A stretch of 64,000 nt of DNA from Ectothiorhodospira marina (GTDB taxonomy: Bacteria > Pseudomonadota > Gammaproteobacteria > Ectothiorhodospirales > Ectothiorhodospiraceae), in assembly GCF_900109495.1 (NCBI RefSeq), contig NZ_FOAA01000004.1, positions 124,001 to 188,000 of the forward strand. Direction: 5' to 3'. A program made the translations under genes and the position numbers. A model generated the notes under the pieces. It was not told the DNA's origin, did no database searches, and worked only from the letters and a program-made list of their open reading frames with translations. This document shows positions 35,381 through 47,361 of the stretch, one piece after another. How positions within the stretch are numbered: the first letter of the stretch is position 1; each line of letters starts with the position of its first letter.

Positions 35381-35795
35381 TTGTAGCTGAACCAGGGTTC
35401 TTTCACATCAAGGCCGGCGATCACCTGCGGAGGACACATTCAGCGCGAAGCCACGAATGCATCCAAGCCCCTTTGGGGAGGGGAAGCCTGTGCGCGGGTG
35501 TGCGCCGCATGGAAGCGGCGCCCAAGCCTACAGGGAGGTATTCACGGCGTCCCGCGGACAGGCTTACCCGCCCCAAAGGGGTTCCCTCCAATGCCAAGCC
35601 CAGGGAGCGGTACTCACCCATGGCAACCGACGCTGACACCCTGCCCATCTCTCCCAGAGGGGTTTCTCCCGATGCCAAGCCAGGGGGCGGTGCCAAAAGA
35701 TACCAACCGATGCCCAAGCAACCCTCTCACGATCCCCCTGCAACCCGTCCCTTAACCGGTTAAACTACTGAGATATTCCAACCCCGGCCCACACC
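35381..35795. other. Non-coding stretch upstream of mnmG with degenerate repeats
   Basis: No gene is supported here. At least three decayed copies of a CCAAGCCCAGGGAGCGGTA-like core occur near 35520, 35598 and 35678; the last two align over about 57 bases. A perfect palindrome TTAACCGGTTAA lies at 35752-35763, just ahead of mnmG, and could be part of a promoter or operator. No DnaA boxes or parS site were found, although mnmG is close to oriC in some relatives. Confidence 0.45.
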
Positions 35796-37688
35796 ATGCA
35801 CTACCAGGCTCACTACGACGTCATCGTCGTCGGCGGCGGACATGCCGGGACCGAGGCGGCCCTGGCGGCCGCGCGCATGGGCTGCAACACCCTGCTGCTC
35901 ACCCACAACATCGACACCATCGGCCAGATGAGCTGCAATCCCGCCATCGGCGGCATCGGCAAAGGCCATTTGGTCAAGGAAATCGACGCCCTGGGCGGCC
36001 TCATGGCCCGGGCCGCCGACCGGGGCGGCATCCAGTTCCGCACCCTCAACAGCCGCAAGGGCCCCGCCGTGCGCGCCACCCGGGCTCAGGCCGACCGCAG
36101 CCTCTACAAGGCCGCCGTGCGCCATGCCGTGGAGAACCAGCCCCACCTGCAACTCTTCCAGCAGGCCGTGGATGACCTCATCATCGAAGGCGAACGCGTC
36201 ACCGGCGTCATCACCCAGGCCGGCCTGCACTTCATGGCCCCCGCCGTCGTGCTCACCGTGGGCACCTTCCTGGCTGGCCGCATCCACGTGGGCGAGGCCA
36301 ACCACGCAGGAGGCCGCGCCGGCGACCCCCCAGCCATCCGCCTGGCCGAACGCCTCCGGGAACTGGCACCGCGGGTGGGTCGCCTCAAGACCGGCACCCC
36401 GCCACGCCTGGACGCCCGCAGCATCGACTTCGACCGGGTCAGCGAACAGCCTGGCGACAGCCCCACGCCCGTGTTCTCCTATATGGGGAGTGTCGCCGAG
36501 CACCCGCGCCAGATCAGCTGCCACATCAGCTGGACCACACCACGCACCCTGGAGATCATCCGCGAGAACCTGCACCGTTCCCCCTTGTACAGCGGTCTGA
36601 TCGAGGGCGTCGGCCCACGCTACTGCCCGTCCATCGAGGACAAGGTCGTCCGCTTCGCCGACAAGGAACGCCACCAGATCTTCATCGAGCCCGAAGGCCT
36701 GGACACCCACGAGATCTATCCCAATGGCATCTCCACCAGCCTGCCGTTCGATGTGCAGGTCCAGGTGGTGCGCTCCATCGAAGGCTTCGAGCAGGCCCAT
36801 ATCACCCGGCCTGGCTATGCCATCGAATATGACTTCTTCGATCCCCGCGACCTCAAGCCGAGCCTGGAAACCCGGGCCGTGCCGGGGCTGTTCTTCGCGG
36901 GCCAGATCAACGGCACCACCGGCTACGAAGAGGCCGGAGCCCAGGGGCTGGTGGCCGGTATCAACGCCGCCCGGCGCGTGCAGGACCAGGACGCCTGGTG
37001 CCCGCGCCGGGACGAGGCCTACATCGGCGTGATGATCGACGACCTCATCACCCGCGGTACCGGCGAGCCCTATCGCATGTTCACCAGTCGCGCCGAGTAC
37101 CGGCTCACCCTGCGTGAGGACAACGCCGATCTGCGACTCACCCCGGCGGGGCGTGAGCTGGGCGTGGTGGACGACGCACGCTGGGCAGCCTTCACCGCCA
37201 AGCGTGAGGCCATCGAGCGGGAAACTGCCCGGCTGGACAGTGTGATGCTCAAGCCTGGACGCGTGCCCGAGGACCAGGCACGGGCCCTGTTCGATGGGCC
37301 ACTGACCCGGGACTGCTCACTGCTGGAGCTTTTGCGCCGTCCCGGCGTTGGCTACGCCGAACTCACCGCCCTGCCGGATGCCGGGCCGCCGGTGGCTGAC
37401 CCGCGGGTGGCCGAGCAGGTGGAGATCCAGGTCAAATACGCCGGCTATATCCAGCGCCAGAAGGACGACGTGGAACGCGCCCGTCGCCTGGAGGATGCCG
37501 GTTTGCCTGATCACCTGGACTACCACGCCGTGGCCGGTCTGTCCCATGAAGTACGCCAGAAACTGGCCGAACACCGTCCAGCCACCGTGGGGCAGGCGTC
37601 GCGTATCCCCGGTGTGACGCCGGCGGCCGTCTCCCTGCTGCTGGTGCATCTGAAGAAACAATCCATGAGTCTCAAGCGCAGTGCCTGA
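35796..37688 (+). CDS. mnmG: tRNA uridine-5-carboxymethylaminomethyl modification enzyme MnmG
   Basis: MnmG is an FAD enzyme that, with MnmE, modifies U34 in tRNAs reading split codon boxes. The 630-residue product has the Rossmann dinucleotide fold [18 protein letters not shown] near residue 11, [23 protein letters not shown] near 45 (core [11 protein letters not shown], with the catalytic Cys just before), [11 protein letters not shown] near 200, and [21 protein letters not shown] near 365. Its length is normal. It starts the mnmG-rsmG-parA-parB-atp run; mnmE is not adjacent. rsmG overlaps its end by eight bases. Confidence 0.97.
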   Translation: MHYQAHYDVIVVGGGHAGTEAALAAARMGCNTLLLTHNIDTIGQMSCNPAIGGIGKGHLVKEIDALGGLMARAADRGGIQFRTLNSRKGPAVRATRAQADRSLYKAAVRHAVENQPHLQLFQQAVDDLIIEGERVTGVITQAGLHFMAPAVVLTVGTFLAGRIHVGEANHAGGRAGDPPAIRLAERLRELAPRVGRLKTGTPPRLDARSIDFDRVSEQPGDSPTPVFSYMGSVAEHPRQISCHISWTTPRTLEIIRENLHRSPLYSGLIEGVGPRYCPSIEDKVVRFADKERHQIFIEPEGLDTHEIYPNGISTSLPFDVQVQVVRSIEGFEQAHITRPGYAIEYDFFDPRDLKPSLETRAVPGLFFAGQINGTTGYEEAGAQGLVAGINAARRVQDQDAWCPRRDEAYIGVMIDDLITRGTGEPYRMFTSRAEYRLTLREDNADLRLTPAGRELGVVDDARWAAFTAKREAIERETARLDSVMLKPGRVPEDQARALFDGPLTRDCSLLELLRRPGVGYAELTALPDAGPPVADPRVAEQVEIQVKYAGYIQRQKDDVERARRLEDAGLPDHLDYHAVAGLSHEVRQKLAEHRPATVGQASRIPGVTPAAVSLLLVHLKKQSMSLKRSA

Positions 37689-38346
37689 TTCCACCCACCT
37701 GTCCGATGCCCCTCATCCCTTTCCGCCCCACGTGGGTGAGCGCCTGGCCCGGGGACTGGGCCAGCTGGGGCTCAACGCCGAACTGAAGGCGCCGCTGCTG
37801 GCCTACGTCTCCCTGCTCTCCCGCTGGAATAAGGCCTACAACCTCACCGCCGTGCGCGATCCTCGGGACATGGTCAATGTCCACCTGCTGGATTCGCTGG
37901 CCGCACTGCCCCATGTGCGGGGTCCGCGTATCCTGGATGTAGGGACCGGGCCGGGTCTGCCGGGCATCCCCCTGGCCCTGGCCAGGCCCGAGTGGCAGTT
38001 TGTGCTGCTGGACTCAGGGATCAAGAAGACCCGGTTTCTGCGTCAGGTGGCCATGGAGTTGGGTCTCGAGAACGTTGAAGTGGTCCATGCCCGGGTGGAA
38101 AACTACCGTATGGAGCAGGGCTTTGATACAGTCATCAGCCGCGCATTCTCCGCCACCGGCACATTCACGCGTGTGGCCGGCCACCTGTGCGGCCCCAGCG
38201 GGCAGTTGCTCGCCATGAAGGGCCGTGACGCCGACAACGACCCCGAAGGGCTGCCTGCCGGCTGGTCCGTGGTGGCGACCCATTCGCTCCGGGTGCCCGG
38301 CCTATCCGCCGTGCGCCACCTGGTCGAAATCACAAAGGATTCCTGA
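37681..38346 (+). CDS. rsmG: 16S rRNA (guanine-527-N7)-methyltransferase RsmG
   Basis: RsmG methylates G527 of 16S rRNA using S-adenosylmethionine. The 221-residue product has the SAM motif [17 protein letters not shown] near 84, the conserved [13 protein letters not shown] near 49, and SRAFS near 150. The start is GTG at 37681, overlapping mnmG by eight bases, which indicates coupling; no in-frame ATG occurs before the conserved region. parA begins four bases after its stop. Confidence 0.95.
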   Translation: MPDSTHLSDAPHPFPPHVGERLARGLGQLGLNAELKAPLLAYVSLLSRWNKAYNLTAVRDPRDMVNVHLLDSLAALPHVRGPRILDVGTGPGLPGIPLALARPEWQFVLLDSGIKKTRFLRQVAMELGLENVEVVHARVENYRMEQGFDTVISRAFSATGTFTRVAGHLCGPSGQLLAMKGRDADNDPEGLPAGWSVVATHSLRVPGLSAVRHLVEITKDS

Positions 38347-38349
38347 GAC

Positions 38350-39150
38350 ATGGTCAGAATCATCGCCGTGGCCAACCAGAAGGGTGGAGTCGGCAAGACC
38401 ACCACCAGCATTAACCTGGCCGCCTCCCTGGCGGCTGCCCGGCGGCGCGTGCTCCTGATCGACCTGGACCCGCAGGGCAACGCCACCATGGGCAGTGGTG
38501 CCGACAAGTACGACCTGGAACACAGCGCCTGTGACGTACTCATGAAGCGCACCACGGCCGCCGACACCATTATGAAAATGGAGGCCGTGGGTTACAGTCT
38601 GATGCCCGCCAACAGCGACCTCACTGTGGCCGAGGTGAACCTGATGACTGCCCTGCGCCGGGAATACCGTCTGCAGGAGGCGCTGGCTGGTGTCCAGGAA
38701 GACTACGACTTCATCATCATCGATTGTCCGCCCGCACTGAACATGCTGACCGTCAATGCCCTGGTGGCGGCCCATGGGGTCATCATCCCCATGCAGTGCG
38801 AGTATTACGCCCTGGAGGGGCTCTCGGCGCTGGTGCAGACCATCGACAGCATCCGTGAGTCGGTCAATCATGAATTGCAGATTCACGGTTTGTTGCGCAC
38901 CATGTTCGATCCGCGCAACAACCTGTCCACCGAGGTGAGCGAACAGCTCACCCAGCACTTCGGGGAGCGGGTCTATCGCACTGTGATTCCGCGCAATATC
39001 CGTCTGGCGGAAGCCCCCAGCCATGGGCTGCCGGTCATCCTGTATGATAAGTCTTCCCGCGGTGCTCTGGCCTACCTGGCCCTGGCCGGCGAGATCCTGC
39101 GTCGCGAAGGCCGGGCCACGACCCCTGAGAATGTCCCGGGCGTGGCCTGA
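38350..39150 (+). CDS. parA: Chromosome-partitioning ATPase ParA/Soj
   Basis: ParA-type Walker ATPases position the origin region by binding DNA cooperatively and responding to ParB. The 266-residue protein has the deviant Walker A NQKGGVGKTTTSIN near residue 9, the Walker A' LIDLDPQGNAT near 36, and Walker B DFIIIDCPPAL near 120. This length fits chromosomal ParA, without the extra N-terminal domain of plasmid types. The start follows an AAGGATTCC leader, and the gene is coupled to rsmG and parB. Confidence 0.96.
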   Translation: MVRIIAVANQKGGVGKTTTSINLAASLAAARRRVLLIDLDPQGNATMGSGADKYDLEHSACDVLMKRTTAADTIMKMEAVGYSLMPANSDLTVAEVNLMTALRREYRLQEALAGVQEDYDFIIIDCPPALNMLTVNALVAAHGVIIPMQCEYYALEGLSALVQTIDSIRESVNHELQIHGLLRTMFDPRNNLSTEVSEQLTQHFGERVYRTVIPRNIRLAEAPSHGLPVILYDKSSRGALAYLALAGEILRREGRATTPENVPGVA

Positions 39151-39236
39151 GTCCATTCGCCGACCGCGACTGGGTTGCCCGTCCCGCGGCGCGCCCCATC
39201 CGCTTTGCAGCCCCTTACTTTCGGGTAAACAGCATC

Positions 39237-40100
39237 ATGGCAAGAAGAAAATCGGGACTGGGTCGCGGCCTGGACGTGTTGCTTTCCAGCGCCAGCCAGG
39301 CCGGACATGAACGGGATGACCCTTCCGATCTGCGGCAGGTGCCGGTGGAGCAGATTCGCCGTGGGCGCTATCAGCCTCGTGTGAACATCCAGCCGGAGGC
39401 GCTGGAGGAGTTGGCCAGCTCCATCCGTGCCCAGGGCATGGTGCAGCCGGTGGTCATTCGGCCGGTGGGGGAGGGGTTTGAACTGGTGGCCGGTGAGCGT
39501 CGCTGGCGGGCCGCGCAGATGGTGGGTCTGCACGAGATCCCCGCCGTGGTGCGCGATGTGCCCGACCGGGCCGCCGCGGCCATGGCGCTGATCGAGAATA
39601 TCCAGCGGGAAGACCTCAATCCCCTGGAAGAGGCCAATGCACTGCATCGTCTTATCGAGGAGTTCGGCCTCACGCACCAGCAGGCGGCAGACTCCGTAGG
39701 GCGTTCCCGCACCAGTGTCACCAACCTGCTGCGCCTGCAGGAACTGGAGGATCCGGTCAAGACCCTGGTGGATGAGGGGCGTCTGGAGATGGGGCACGCC
39801 CGGGCGCTGCTCTCCCTGATGGGGTCGGTGCAGGTGGACGCCGCACGCCGCGTGGCCGATAAGGGGCTGTCCGTGCGCGAGACCGAGCGTCTGGTGCAGT
39901 CCCTGCTCAATGCGCAGGAAAAGCCCCCCGAGACCGCCAACCCCCCGCGCAACCCGGACGTGGAGCGCCTGGAATCCGAGCTTTCCGACCGCCTCGGGGC
40001 GCGGGTGAACATCCAGTACAACACCCGCGGGCGGGGCAAGCTCGTCATCCAGTACAATAGCCTGGATGAGCTGGATGGCATCCTTGGCCACATCAATTAG
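39237..40100 (+). CDS. parB: Chromosome-partitioning protein ParB/Spo0J
   Basis: ParB is the CTP-dependent DNA clamp that loads at parS. The 287-residue protein has the N-terminal CTPase motif GERRWRAAQ near 84 (ParB box II) with VPVEQIRRGRYQPR before it, a helix-turn-helix GLTHQQAADSVGRSRTSVTNLLRL near 145 (core QAADSVGRSRTSV), and a C-terminal dimer domain. No full parS site (TGTTTCACGTGAAACA) occurs in the window; one half-site lies at 1643-1652. The start codon has a weak ribosome-binding site. Confidence 0.96.
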   Translation: MARRKSGLGRGLDVLLSSASQAGHERDDPSDLRQVPVEQIRRGRYQPRVNIQPEALEELASSIRAQGMVQPVVIRPVGEGFELVAGERRWRAAQMVGLHEIPAVVRDVPDRAAAAMALIENIQREDLNPLEEANALHRLIEEFGLTHQQAADSVGRSRTSVTNLLRLQELEDPVKTLVDEGRLEMGHARALLSLMGSVQVDAARRVADKGLSVRETERLVQSLLNAQEKPPETANPPRNPDVERLESELSDRLGARVNIQYNTRGRGKLVIQYNSLDELDGILGHIN

Positions 40101-40135
40101 TGGGTCATCAAACCTCGTGTTTGTCAATTCCAGCG

Positions 40136-40164
40136 TTGACCACCCGTTAGCGGACTCTTATAAT
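40136..40164 (+). promoter_or_regulatory. Sigma-70 promoter of the ATP synthase operon
   Basis: TTGACC (40136-40141) and a perfect TATAAT (40159-40164) are separated by the ideal 17 bases. Transcription should start near 40171, giving a leader of about 65 bases before atpI. This is the clearest housekeeping promoter in the window and fits a highly expressed operon. Confidence 0.85.
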
Positions 40165-40236
40165 GCCGCGCTGCTGTCATCGGTGCAGCGGTCTTCCGGA
40201 GCGCCGAAAAAACAAGGTGAAGCACCGATCGACGAC

Positions 40237-40638
40237 ATGACCCAACACCCGCTCGCCCAGGCAAGACTCTGGAACCGGGCGACCAAGTTCATCCTTGGCC
40301 TGCAATTGCTGGTCGCGGCCCTGGGTTACCTGGGGGGATACTTGGCAGGCGGGCCGGAGACGGCGTGGGCGGCCCTGATGGGTGGCTTGATCAGTTTCAT
40401 CTCGACAGCGTATTTTGCGTTCCGCGTCTTTTCTGGCCGCAGGGGGCGGCCGGCGAAAACCATCGTAAGAAGTTTCTATGTCGGGGAGACCCAGAAAATC
40501 TTCCTGACTGTGGCCCTGTTTGTGGTCGCAATCGTGTGGCTGGAGGTTGAGTTCCTGCCCATGTTTCTGACTTACATGGCCGGACTCATGGCCTTTTGGC
40601 TGGCCCTGCTGCCGGTGATGTCCGGCGCAAACGAGTAA
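40237..40638 (+). CDS. atpI: ATP synthase accessory protein I
   Basis: AtpI is a small membrane protein that helps assemble the c-ring and is not part of the final enzyme. The 133-residue product has four hydrophobic helices: FILGLQLLVAALGYLGGYLAG, AALMGGLISFISTAYFAF, IFLTVALFVVAIVWL and YMAGLMAFWLALLPV. The ATG at 40237 was chosen because the frame upstream runs across the operon promoter. Position and size define it more than sequence. It precedes atpB by 15 bases. Confidence 0.85.
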   Translation: MTQHPLAQARLWNRATKFILGLQLLVAALGYLGGYLAGGPETAWAALMGGLISFISTAYFAFRVFSGRRGRPAKTIVRSFYVGETQKIFLTVALFVVAIVWLEVEFLPMFLTYMAGLMAFWLALLPVMSGANE

Positions 40639-41427
<789 letters not shown>

Positions 41428-41497
41428 CGAACGGCATCCCGGTCGCCGTTGGCGGCCCGGGATGGATTCACCCCAAGCTGTTCTTTGTAACCTTTGA

Positions 41498-41791
<294 letters not shown>

Positions 41792-41851
41792 GGCGCGGAT
41801 GCATTCCCGCGCAGTTCACCCGATACAACCGTCTCTAGGGGAGGTAGCAAC

Positions 41852-42322
41852 GTGAATATCAATCTCACGCTGCTCGGTCAGATGATCACCTTCGCCCTGT
41901 TGGTGTGGGTCACCATGAAGTATGTGTGGCCCCCCATCATCAAGGCGATGAAAGAGCGTCAGAAAGAGATCGCCGATGGCCTGGCGGCCGCCGAGCGGGG
42001 CAAGCATGAACAGCAGCTTGCCGAAGAGAAGGCCAAGAAGGTCCTTCAGGAAGCCAAGCAGCAGGCCGCGGAGATCGTCGCCACGGCTCAGAAGCGCGCC
42101 AACGAAATCGTTGAATCCTCCAAGGATACCGCTCGCCAGGAAGCCGACCGTATCAAGGCATCCGCTCAGTCCGAGATCGAGCAGGAAGTCAACCGTGCCC
42201 GCGAGGAACTGCGCAAGCAGGTGGGGACGTTGGCGGTCAACGGTGCCGAGCGAATCCTGAAGAAGGAAGTCGACGCCAAAGCTCACAATCAGGTGATCAA
42301 AGACCTGGTGAGCCAGATCTAG
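41852..42322 (+). CDS. atpF: ATP synthase subunit b
   Basis: Subunit b is the peripheral stalk tether. The 156-residue protein has one N-terminal membrane helix ([20 protein letters not shown]) and a long charged coiled coil (about residues 35-150) that dimerises and binds delta and F1. The start is GTG at 41852, preceded by GGGGAGG. Its length is the same as that of E. coli subunit b. It is followed 10 bases later by atpH. Confidence 0.96.
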   Translation: MNINLTLLGQMITFALLVWVTMKYVWPPIIKAMKERQKEIADGLAAAERGKHEQQLAEEKAKKVLQEAKQQAAEIVATAQKRANEIVESSKDTARQEADRIKASAQSEIEQEVNRAREELRKQVGTLAVNGAERILKKEVDAKAHNQVIKDLVSQI

Positions 42323-42332
42323 GTGAGCCGCC

Positions 42333-42869
42333 ATGTCTGAACAAACCACGGCCGCAAGGCCCTACGCCAAGGCGGCGTTCGAGGTCGCAAAGGACGCCGG
42401 CAATCTGGCCGGTTGGTCCGATCAACTCGCTTTCATGTCCGCAGTCGCCAGCGACGCGAGGATGGACGAGTTTCTCGATAGCCCCAAAGTCACCCGCGAG
42501 ACGATGGCCAAGGCCTTCCTCGAGACCTGCGAAGGCAAGGTGGATGATGGTGGACGCAACTTCATTCGCCTGTTGGCGGATAATGACAGGTTGCCGCTAC
42601 TGCCCGAGATCGCCCGGCTCTTCGAGGGCATGAAGGCGGAAGCTGAACGCAAGGTGGAAGCCACGGTGTTCTCCGCGCAGGACGTGGACGCGGATCAGAA
42701 GAAAGCGATCGCCGACGCGCTCAAAAAGCGCCTCGGCCTGGACGTGGATCTGATCTGCAAGGTGGACGACAGCCTCATCGGCGGCGCCATCATCCGCGCG
42801 GGAGACCTGGTCATCGATGGCTCGGTCCGAGGGCGTCTAACGCGCCTGGCCAGTAGTCTGAGCCGCTAA
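42333..42869 (+). CDS. atpH: ATP synthase subunit delta
   Basis: Delta joins the top of F1 to the b dimer. The 178-residue protein has the helical N-terminal domain ([16 protein letters not shown]) and the C-terminal segment with [35 protein letters not shown] (core [14 protein letters not shown]), diagnostic for the family. The stop codon lies inside a duplicated 15-base segment that carries the ribosome-binding site for atpA. Confidence 0.95.
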   Translation: MSEQTTAARPYAKAAFEVAKDAGNLAGWSDQLAFMSAVASDARMDEFLDSPKVTRETMAKAFLETCEGKVDDGGRNFIRLLADNDRLPLLPEIARLFEGMKAEAERKVEATVFSAQDVDADQKKAIADALKKRLGLDVDLICKVDDSLIGGAIIRAGDLVIDGSVRGRLTRLASSLSR

Positions 42870-42895
42870 GAGGATTCGAGCTAAGAGGATTTCGA
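42865..42895 (+). repeat. Tandem duplication of the atpA ribosome-binding region
   Basis: GCTAAGAGGATTCGA (42865-42879) is followed at once by GCTAAGAGGATTTCGA (42880-42895). Each copy contains the Shine-Dalgarno sequence AAGAGGA; the first copy also supplies the atpH stop codon. Only the second is at functional distance from the atpA ATG at 42899. Confidence 0.85.
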
Positions 42896-42898
42896 ACT

Positions 42899-44440
42899 AT
42901 GCAACTCAACCCATCTGAAATCAGTGAACTGATCAGCCAGCGTATCAAAAGCTACGAATCGGCGGCCGAGGCACGCACCGAGGGCACCGTGGTCAGTCTG
43001 TCCGATGGTATCTGCCGACTGCACGGTCTGGACGATGTCATGCAGGGCGAAATGATCGAATTCCCCGGTGATACCTATGGGCTGGCGCTCAACCTGGAGC
43101 GTGATTCCGTCGGCGCCGTGATCCTGGGTGATTACAAGCACATCACGGAAGGCGATACCGCCAAGTGCACCGGTCGCATCCTGGAAGTGCCCGTGGGCGA
43201 GGCCCTGCTGGGCCGTGTGGTCAACTCCCTGGGCATGCCGATCGATGGCAAGGGCGCCATCGACTCCGATGGGACCGCTCCCATCGAGAAAATCGCCCCG
43301 GGCGTGATCGAGCGTCAGTCCGTGGATCAGCCGGTGCAGACCGGTCTGAAGGCTGTGGACGCCATGGTGCCGATCGGTCGTGGTCAGCGTGAGCTGATCA
43401 TCGGCGACCGCCAGACCGGCAAGACCGCCGTGGCCGTGGACGCCATCATCAACCAGAAGGGCACCGGCATTAAGTGTGTCTACGTGGCCGTGGGGCAGAA
43501 GGCCTCTTCCATTGCCAGCGTGGTACGCAAGCTGGAAGAGCATGGTGCGCTGGAACACACCATCATCGTTGCCGCGACCGCCTCCGAATCCGCTGCCATG
43601 CAGTACATCGCCCCCTATGCCGGTTGCGCCATGGGTGAGTACTTCCGTGACCGCGGTCAGGACGCCCTGATCATCTATGACGACCTCACCAAGCAGGCCT
43701 GGGCCTATCGCCAGGTTTCCCTGTTGCTGCGTCGTCCGCCGGGTCGTGAAGCCTATCCTGGTGATGTCTTCTACCTGCATTCCCGTCTGCTGGAGCGCGC
43801 TTCCCGCGTGAATGCCGACTACGTGGAGAAATTCACCAATGGCAAGGTAAAGGGCCAGACCGGCTCGCTGACCGCCCTGCCCATCATCGAGACACAGGCC
43901 GGTGACGTGTCCGCCTTCGTGCCCACCAACGTGATCTCCATCACCGACGGTCAGATCTTCCTGGAAACCGACCTGTTCAACTCGGGTATCCGTCCGGCCA
44001 TCAATGCCGGTCTGTCGGTGTCTCGTGTGGGTGGTGCGGCCCAGACCAAGATCATCAAGAAGCTCGGTGGTGGTGTGCGTCTGGCCCTGGCTCAGTATCG
44101 CGAATTGGCAGCCTTCTCCCAGTTTGCTTCCGACCTGGACGAGGCCACCCGCAAGCAGCTGGAACGTGGCCAGCGCGTCATGGAACTCATGAAGCAGAAG
44201 CAGTACGCGCCGCTTTCCATCGGGGAAATGGCCTTCTCGCTGTTTGCCGCCGAAGAGGGTTACCTGGACGACGTGGAAGAGAAGAAGGTCGTGGATTTTG
44301 AACACGCCCTGCACGATTACCTGCGCTCGAGCCAGAAGGAACTGCTGGACAAGATCAACGAGACGGGTGATTTCGGCGACGAGATCAAGGCCGGCATGAA
44401 GTCCGCCCTTGATGACTTCAAGGCAAATCACAGCTGGTAA
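42899..44440 (+). CDS. atpA: ATP synthase subunit alpha
   Basis: Alpha is the non-catalytic nucleotide-binding subunit of F1. The 513-residue protein has Walker [14 protein letters not shown] near 170, Walker [13 protein letters not shown] near 257, the arginine finger in the [18 protein letters not shown] region near 360, and the alpha-type N-terminus [19 protein letters not shown]. Its length equals that of E. coli AtpA. It is preceded by a duplicated ribosome-binding segment. Confidence 0.98.
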   Translation: MQLNPSEISELISQRIKSYESAAEARTEGTVVSLSDGICRLHGLDDVMQGEMIEFPGDTYGLALNLERDSVGAVILGDYKHITEGDTAKCTGRILEVPVGEALLGRVVNSLGMPIDGKGAIDSDGTAPIEKIAPGVIERQSVDQPVQTGLKAVDAMVPIGRGQRELIIGDRQTGKTAVAVDAIINQKGTGIKCVYVAVGQKASSIASVVRKLEEHGALEHTIIVAATASESAAMQYIAPYAGCAMGEYFRDRGQDALIIYDDLTKQAWAYRQVSLLLRRPPGREAYPGDVFYLHSRLLERASRVNADYVEKFTNGKVKGQTGSLTALPIIETQAGDVSAFVPTNVISITDGQIFLETDLFNSGIRPAINAGLSVSRVGGAAQTKIIKKLGGGVRLALAQYRELAAFSQFASDLDEATRKQLERGQRVMELMKQKQYAPLSIGEMAFSLFAAEEGYLDDVEEKKVVDFEHALHDYLRSSQKELLDKINETGDFGDEIKAGMKSALDDFKANHSW

Positions 44441-44454
44441 TCGGGGGCTGACTT

Positions 44455-45315
44455 ATGGCAGGCGCAAAAGAGATCCGCGGCCAGATCAAGAGTATCAAGA
44501 ATACTCAGAAGATCACCAAAGCCATGGAAATGGTGGCCGCCAGCAAGATGCGCAAGGCGCAGGATCGCATGCTGGAAACCCGCCCCTACGCGGAAAAGAT
44601 CCGGCAGGTGATCGGTCATGTGGCCATGGCCAACGCGGAATACCGGCACCCGTATCTGGAAGAACGGGACGTCAAGCGGGTGGGCATCATCGTGGTGTCC
44701 ACCGACCGGGGGCTGTGCGGTGGTCTGAACATGAATCTGTTCAAAAAGACCGTGCAGAACATGCGCGAGTGGCAGGAACAGGGCGTGGAGATCGATTTGT
44801 GCCTGATCGGCAGCAAGGCCCTCGGGTTCTTCCGCCGCATGGGTGGCAATGTGGTGGCCAATACGGCCAATCTGGGCGATAAGCCTCGACTCAATGACCT
44901 GATCGGCACCATCAAGGTGATGCTGGAGGCCTATGACGAGGGGCGTATCGACCGGCTGTTGCTGGTGGAAAACGAGTTCGTCAACACCATGAGCCAGACG
45001 CCCAAGGTGACGACCCTGTTACCGATCGAGCCCACTGGCGAGGATCAGCTCAAGCACCACTGGGACTACATCTACGAGCCGGACACCGTGCCCGTGCTGG
45101 ACACCCTGCTGACCCGCTACATCGAGTCGGTGATCTATCAGGCGGTGGTCGAGAACGTCGCGTGCGAGATGGCTGCCCGGATGGTGGCGATGAAATCCGC
45201 CTCCGACAACGCCGGGGACCTCATCGATGAACTGCAGCTGGTCTACAACAAGGCCCGTCAGGCGGCCATCACCCAGGAGATCTCCGAGATCGTCGGCGGC
45301 GCCGCCGCGGTCTAG
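44455..45315 (+). CDS. atpG: ATP synthase subunit gamma
   Basis: Gamma is the central rotor shaft of F1. The 286-residue product begins with the conserved helix [20 protein letters not shown] and [13 protein letters not shown], has [11 protein letters not shown] near 81, and ends with the C-terminal helix [21 protein letters not shown]. These are the two helices of the rotor coiled coil. Spacing to atpA is 14 bases and to atpD 42 bases. Confidence 0.97.
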   Translation: MAGAKEIRGQIKSIKNTQKITKAMEMVAASKMRKAQDRMLETRPYAEKIRQVIGHVAMANAEYRHPYLEERDVKRVGIIVVSTDRGLCGGLNMNLFKKTVQNMREWQEQGVEIDLCLIGSKALGFFRRMGGNVVANTANLGDKPRLNDLIGTIKVMLEAYDEGRIDRLLLVENEFVNTMSQTPKVTTLLPIEPTGEDQLKHHWDYIYEPDTVPVLDTLLTRYIESVIYQAVVENVACEMAARMVAMKSASDNAGDLIDELQLVYNKARQAAITQEISEIVGGAAAV

Positions 45316-45345
45316 GCCGACCCCGGTTCAAGATTCGAAGACTAG

Positions 45346-46740
<1,395 letters not shown>

Positions 46741-46752
46741 GCGGGAGCAACC

Positions 46753-47181
46753 ATGTCCATGACGTTTCACGTCGATATTGTGAGCGCGGAGGAGTCTATC
46801 TACTCCGGTACAGCTCACATGCTGGTGGCACCGGCAGAGCATGGCGAGGTAGGGATCATGCCGCGTCACTCCCAGTACATCTCGCTGCTCAAGCCGGGCG
46901 AGATCCGGGTGAGGGTGTCGGACTCCGGTGAGGAGCACAACATCTTCATCTCCGGTGGTCTGCTGGAAGTGCAGCCCCATGTAGTGACCGTGCTGGCGGA
47001 TACCGCCATCCGGGCCAAGGATCTGGACGAGGCCGAGGCCCTGGAAGCGAAGCAGCGCGCCGAGGATGCCCTGGCCAACAGCAGGGCGGATTTCGACTAC
47101 GCCAAGGCCCAGTCGGAACTCATCGAGGCGGCTGCCCGCCTGCGCATGATCCAGAAGCTGCGCAACAGCAGTAACAGGTAG
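46753..47181 (+). CDS. atpC: ATP synthase subunit epsilon
   Basis: Epsilon is the regulatory rotor subunit at the foot of gamma. The 142-residue product has the N-terminal beta-sandwich (VDIVSAEESIYSGTAHMLVAPAEHGEVGIMPRH; core SAEESIYSG and GEVGIMPRH) and the C-terminal two-helix domain DEAEALEAKQRAEDALANS that can inhibit ATP hydrolysis. It is the last gene of the operon and is followed by a terminator. Confidence 0.96.
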   Translation: MSMTFHVDIVSAEESIYSGTAHMLVAPAEHGEVGIMPRHSQYISLLKPGEIRVRVSDSGEEHNIFISGGLLEVQPHVVTVLADTAIRAKDLDEAEALEAKQRAEDALANSRADFDYAKAQSELIEAAARLRMIQKLRNSSNR

Positions 47182-47213
47182 TCAGGCCGAACGGGGAGAG
47201 ATTCCTGTTCGAG

Positions 47214-47250
47214 ACAAGGGCCCCTCGCCTTCGGGAGAGGGGCCTTTTGT
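47214..47250 (+). terminator. Terminator of the ATP synthase operon
   Basis: A GGCCCCTC/GAGGGGCC stem (47219-47226 with 47237-47244) around GCCTTCGGGA is followed by TTTTG. The outer bases ACAA/TTGT extend the stem. It lies 33 bases after the atpC stop. Confidence 0.8.
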
Positions 47251-47361
47251 CGTTCTGCGCCAGTCGTGGTACCTGGCTCCGGGGCGCCGTCGGTTCCCTC
47301 GCCGCGCTCCATTCCGGTAGACTTTCCCCTTCATTGGAACATAGATCGGGAAGGCCCCCAG

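Noticed and set aside
35204-35795. Origin of replication upstream of mnmG
   Set aside because: No DnaA boxes, AT-rich unwinding region or GATC cluster is visible; the stretch is GC-rich and repeat-filled.
42881-44431. 516-codon open frame antisense to atpA
   Set aside because: It is a shadow frame of a conserved, highly expressed gene with strong codon bias, has His/Gly/Leu-rich composition, and resembles no family.
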